Positions 63,301 through 64,000 of a stretch of DNA of 64,000 nucleotides are shown here, piece by piece. This DNA is from Macquaria australasica (Eukaryota > Chordata > Actinopteri > Centrarchiformes > Percichthyidae). A program made the position numbers and the translations under genes. The stretch is taken from the NCBI GenBank assembly GCA_005408345.1, contig SEMN01000944.1:80258-144257 (forward strand). The letters are read 5' to 3'. The notes beneath the pieces are model-generated. The model was not told where the DNA came from. It did not search any database and saw nothing but the letters and a program-made list of their open reading frames with translations. The first letter of the stretch is position 1, and every line of letters starts with the position of its first letter.

Positions 63301-63583
63301 GTGAATGTCGGAGACATGAAAGCAAGAAAATGTCAGTTAATGTGTTAACACTGAAAGCAGCTGAACTGCCACTAAGATAAAGGCAGCTGAAGTTGAAGCG
63401 TTGGATACGGTTGAAGTGTCAGTTAGTATGTGAGCAGTGAAAACACAGTTGAAGTGTCAGGTGAAGTGTAAACATCAGCTGGCTCACCTGAGTTCTTCTT
63501 CTCCAGGTCGTGCACTGAGCTTTCGCTGGCATTCAGTCTGAACTGAAGCGTCGACACTTCAACTGAAAACGCGACGGCTCGAG
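45813..63583 (-). CDS. C1q-domain protein with a long coiled-coil stalk (5' end off window)
   Basis: A minus-strand gene ending in a complete globular C1q domain (exons 46466-46594 and 45813-46093) preceded by about 25 tiny exons that are all phase 1 on both sides. High-confidence stalk exons, in + coordinates: 47780-47842, 48255-48317, 48391-48453, 48529-48591, 49262-49324, 49397-49438, 50107-50169, 52406-52459, 52544-52606, 53018-53101, 53986-54048, 54126-54188, 54512-54574, 55882-55944, 56068-56130, 57037-57099, 57313-57375, 57449-57511, 57665-57739, 58066-58149, 58538-58600, 58684-58758, 58937-59014, 59538-59627, 59707-59772, 62807-62890, 63488-63562 or 63583. Each encodes leucine-spaced helix with no collagen repeats. 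Secreted C1q proteins with coiled-coil rather than collagen stalks are known (cerebellin- or multimerin-like); no exact name is assigned. Signal peptide and start codon are not in the window. Confidence 0.82.
46466..46594 (-). CDS. C1q domain, first half
   Basis: A 129-bp phase 1-1 exon reads DKPKVAFSAGLTDSGSVGPF then TLIFSKTITNIGRAYNQAA. P-x-V-A-F-S-A and N-I-G-x-A-Y-N are the conserved first strands of C1q heads. The acceptor TTCTTCCAG and donor GCAG|GTAAAC are clear. Confidence 0.93.
46595..47779 (-). other. C1q gene intron, no recognised element
   Basis: AT-rich, about 1.2 kb. Poorly supported open frames only. Confidence 0.5.
47780..50169 (-). CDS. stalk exons 47780-50169 (seven mini-exons)
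   Basis: Six 63-bp exons and one 42-bp exon. Type K (47780, 48255): ALEVRLSVSEKQLED then LKTENT. Type H (48391): ALEVRLRSTETQLEH then LENHTA. Type V (48529): VQSVQLSLMESRLTD then SHNNTT. Others: 49262 (VFERRLSDAARLMMK then LQTESS), 49397 (ALNADLSALTAQTE, exactly two heptads) and 50107 (GFLIRLRARDNLIQD then LQSNTT). Leucines fall at a 4-3 spacing across joins. A stump of a V exon is left at about 47887-47892. Possible relics at 49626 and 49728 are not used. Confidence 0.8.
50770..51690. repeat. (ATC)n/(AAC)n trinucleotide array in C1q gene intron
   Basis: About 900 bp of CATCACCATCAACA units interrupted at 51395-51453 by an L2 3' stub. The second part is purer CATCACCAC. Long poly-His, poly-Ile/Thr/Asn and poly-Met frames across it are spurious. 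Confidence 0.95.
51395..51453 (+). mobile_element. 59-bp L2 LINE 3' stub inside the ATC array
   Basis: CCTGAGATAACTTTGTTATG then ATATGGCGCTATATAAATAA and a GAATTGAATTGAAT tail. It is the same 3' end as the longer L2 copy at 59785 (reverse complement there). It is an extreme 5' truncation. Confidence 0.85.
52406..53101 (-). CDS. stalk exons 52406-53101 (three mini-exons plus a decayed one)
   Basis: 52406-52459 is 54 bp (VLQSRLNITENQLKRHIE), 52544-52606 is 63 bp (AQSALLTEINSRLEAA then ENQNS), 53018-53101 is 84 bp (four heptads; VHEAELSAVTLRLNIT, EDQVDDLRTQNT). Near 52890-52925 the minus strand reads TTTCAG|ACAGACTGACGGCAGC, coding DRLTAAEREI, and then runs into (TA)n with no good donor: a probable dead exon. 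Confidence 0.75.
52765..52856. repeat. (TA)n/(CA TA)n microsatellite
   Basis: ATACATACATATATACAC-type repeat becoming pure (TA)n. It abuts the decayed stalk exon at about 52890-52925. Confidence 0.9.
53102..53985 (-). other. C1q gene intron with TTCCTCAGGGAACC fragments
   Basis: About 0.9 kb without a supported exon. The phrase GTTCCTCAGGGAACC (about 53261) recurs at about 48072 and 56799, showing these introns share duplicated sequence. Confidence 0.5.
53986..57511 (-). CDS. stalk exons of the H-V-K repeat block
   Basis: In + order: H 53986-54048, V 54126-54188, K 54512-54574, [Tc1 element], H 55882-55944, V 56068-56130, K stump at about 56949, H 57037-57099 (GC donor), K 57313-57375, H 57449-57511. 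Exons are all 63 bp, phase 1-1, three heptads. Copies of each type differ by only a few bases from one another and from 48255-48591, and the introns are also alike, so the unit has been duplicated as a genomic block of roughly 0.6-1.0 kb. Transcription order is K, V, H. Confidence 0.82.
54636..55856 (-). mobile_element. Tc1-like DNA transposon, near-complete
   Basis: A 1221-bp element with terminal inverted repeats CACCGATCAGCCATAACTTT (54636 on) and its near reverse complement ending at 55856 (AT(A/G)TTATGGCTGATCGGTG), flanked by a TA duplication (54634-54635 and 55857-55858). It contains one transposase frame on the minus strand. It interrupts an H-V-K intron; equivalent uninterrupted sites exist at about 48366 and 57423. 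Confidence 0.95.
54668..55726 (-). pseudogene. Tc1 transposase with a single premature stop
   Basis: The frame opens MLEAGKMGKRKDVSDFDKDQ at 55726, with an N-terminal HTH (RISKTAAVVGCSRSAVVSTY) and the DDE catalytic motifs WPDESRF, FQQDNASCHTA and NPVEHLWDVL. It hits TGA at 54827-54829 after LDKQV. The same frame continues for 52 more codons (SMEAPPRNLQDLKDLLL..., RGLVESMPRQVR) to TAG at 54668-54670. A CGA-to-TGA change is the simplest break. Length with the tail, about 352 codons, fits Tc1 transposases. Confidence 0.92.
57118..57285. repeat. (TA)n/(CATA)n microsatellite replacing a V exon
   Basis: TATACATATATACACACATA-type repeat of about 170 bp lies between H exon 57037-57099 and K exon 57313-57375, where other units carry a V exon. 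Confidence 0.88.
57665..59772 (-). CDS. stalk exons 57665-59772
   Basis: More diverged stalk exons, all phase 1-1: 57665-57739 (75 bp; KLMKLQRKVNTTESLLDT), 58066-58149 (84 bp; VAVSALTDRLSVGERRLDEL), 58538-58600 (63 bp; RLFSVERRVEELKTENT), 58684-58758 (75 bp; LNSSQLHLDELKRN), 58937-59014 (78 bp; ALQSQLNSLEEKLNTSAERN), 59538-59627 (90 bp; SESRLSVRLEELNTN) and 59707-59772 (66 bp; VLAVRLCQTESLMEEMMKM). A possible 27-bp exon lies at 57814-57840 (VKQLQSDRT). Ends of 58684 and 59538 have alternative acceptors. Confidence 0.72.
59015..59537 (-). other. C1q gene intron with a CTCF-like GGGGGCGCTGCAG motif
   Basis: No exon seen. CCACAGGGGGCGCTGCAG at about 59265 recurs as CCACAGGGGGCGCTGCAA at about 62698, so it may be part of a dispersed repeat rather than a regulatory site. 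ATTATCGATTAATCTGC (about 59081) is a common fish repeat phrase. Confidence 0.45.
59785..62516 (-). mobile_element. L2-like LINE, 5'-truncated, in C1q gene intron
   Basis: About 2.7 kb in the same orientation as the host gene. RT landmarks on the minus strand: SNYRPISN, LDLSAAFDTIDHHIL, HGVPQGSVLGPILF, CYADDTQLYLS, LNSDKTEVIVLGP, LASLHWLPV and GARAFSYQAPLLWNQIP. The tail is AATTTAATTTAATTG. A 7-bp candidate duplication AACACAA flanks it (59778-59784 and 62517-62523). Frames break near 61055 and 61773, and the endonuclease is absent. Contains a (GA)n expansion at 60267-60302. Confidence 0.9.
60474..62189 (-). pseudogene. L2 reverse-transcriptase remnant
   Basis: Open segments 61773-62189, 61055-61840 and 60474-61076 (all minus) carry successive parts of one ORF2 in different frames, joined by at least two frameshifts and a stop. 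The upstream part (about 62190-62510) still matches L2-type sequence (LARQDSLKIYRN-like) but holds stops. Confidence 0.88.
62807..63583 (-). CDS. most 5' stalk exons in the window (62807-62890; 63488-63562/63583)
   Basis: 62807-62890 is 84 bp, four heptads (ALAAELPFLQTRLRAS, ESTVEQLRRKSA). 63488 has two possible acceptors: after GCGTTTTCAG (75 bp, ending 63562) or after TTTTTCAG (96 bp, ending 63583). It codes VSTLQFRLNASESSVHDLE. The donor on the minus strand is CTCAG|GTGAGC. The gene continues past the right edge or starts close to it; no signal peptide is seen through 64000. Confidence 0.72.
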
Positions 63584-64000
63584 CTGAAAAACCGAAACAC
63601 AACGAAGTGACAGACGAGCAGAAACATCTCAACAACTATTATGGGATGGATTGTGATGAAATGTGGTTCATCGTTCATGTTCCCCTCAGGATGAACTGTA
63701 AGAACTTTATTGATCCTCTGACTTTTCATCTAGCGCCACCATCAGGTCAACATGTTAACGTGTCCAACACTTTGGTTTATGACCAAACACCTGCAGAACT
63801 ACAGACATTCCCATCAGCCTCAGCTGCACTCTGTGTTTACTGCTAACTAGCTAATGTTAGCATGCTAACGTGCTAAACTAAGATGGTGAACATTATATCT
63901 GCTAAACATCAGCATGTTAGCATGTTGATGTTAGCATTTAGCTCAAAGCACTGTTGTGTGTCACAGAGCTGCTAGCAGGCTGAAGACTCAGTTTCAGTAC
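63584..64000. other. right edge, no recognised feature
   Basis: Contains GCTAGCTAATGTTAGCATGC-type repeats (63845-63945) common in fish introns. No exon supported. Confidence 0.5.

Overview
This window reads as teleost fish genomic DNA. The evidence is vertebrate-type split genes with short coding exons and GT-AG introns, abundant CA/GT, GA, TA and trinucleotide microsatellites, and repeat families typical of fish (an RTE-like LINE with a TGGA-type tail, two L2-like LINE copies plus a 3' stub, a Tc1-like transposon, and a dispersed AAGTACTTTTAC-rich repeat). No species can be named from the sequence alone. All exon models below were built by reading splice sites, codon phase and remembered family sequences; no alignment was run.

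Layout. (1) About 1-13.1 kb, + strand: the 3' part of mga, the MAX-dimerising T-box/bHLHZip transcription factor. The N-terminal T-box lies off the left edge. Thirteen coding exons from 126 to 11963 join in one frame (1124 codons plus stop). They include a canonical bHLHZip module, a second degenerate zipper-like module, and the recognisable C terminus (LTSLLNEI.FLNQQ and WRPMP.L.PLGL). A 2.7-kb LINE with a perfect 13-bp target-site duplication sits in one intron. (2) About 13.1-14.6 kb: intergenic DNA with a CTCF-like motif and ETS motifs. (3) About 14.6-45.6 kb, + strand: mapkbp1, a WD40 scaffold that binds JNK. Thirty-two coding exons (14964-44832) give about 1630 codons, including an 18-nt microexon. 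Two large minisatellites, a dead L2 LINE and several microsatellites fill its introns. mga followed by mapkbp1 on the same strand matches the order in mammals (human 15q15). (4) About 45.8-63.6 kb and probably beyond the right edge, - strand: an unnamed gene ending in a C1q domain. Its stalk is encoded by about 25 tiny phase-1/phase-1 exons, many exactly 42, 63 or 84 bp, that is two, three or four coiled-coil heptads. A Tc1 transposon, an L2 LINE and large ATC and TA microsatellites have invaded this array.

How the parts relate. mga and mapkbp1 are ordinary conserved neighbours with no evident shared pathway. mapkbp1 and the C1q gene converge, with stop codons under 1 kb apart and possibly overlapping 3' UTRs. 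The most unusual content is the C1q gene. Its stalk has grown by repeated duplication of a three-exon unit (called H, V and K here) that preserves both reading frame and heptad register, and several copies are visibly decaying through microsatellite invasion, deletion or transposon insertion.
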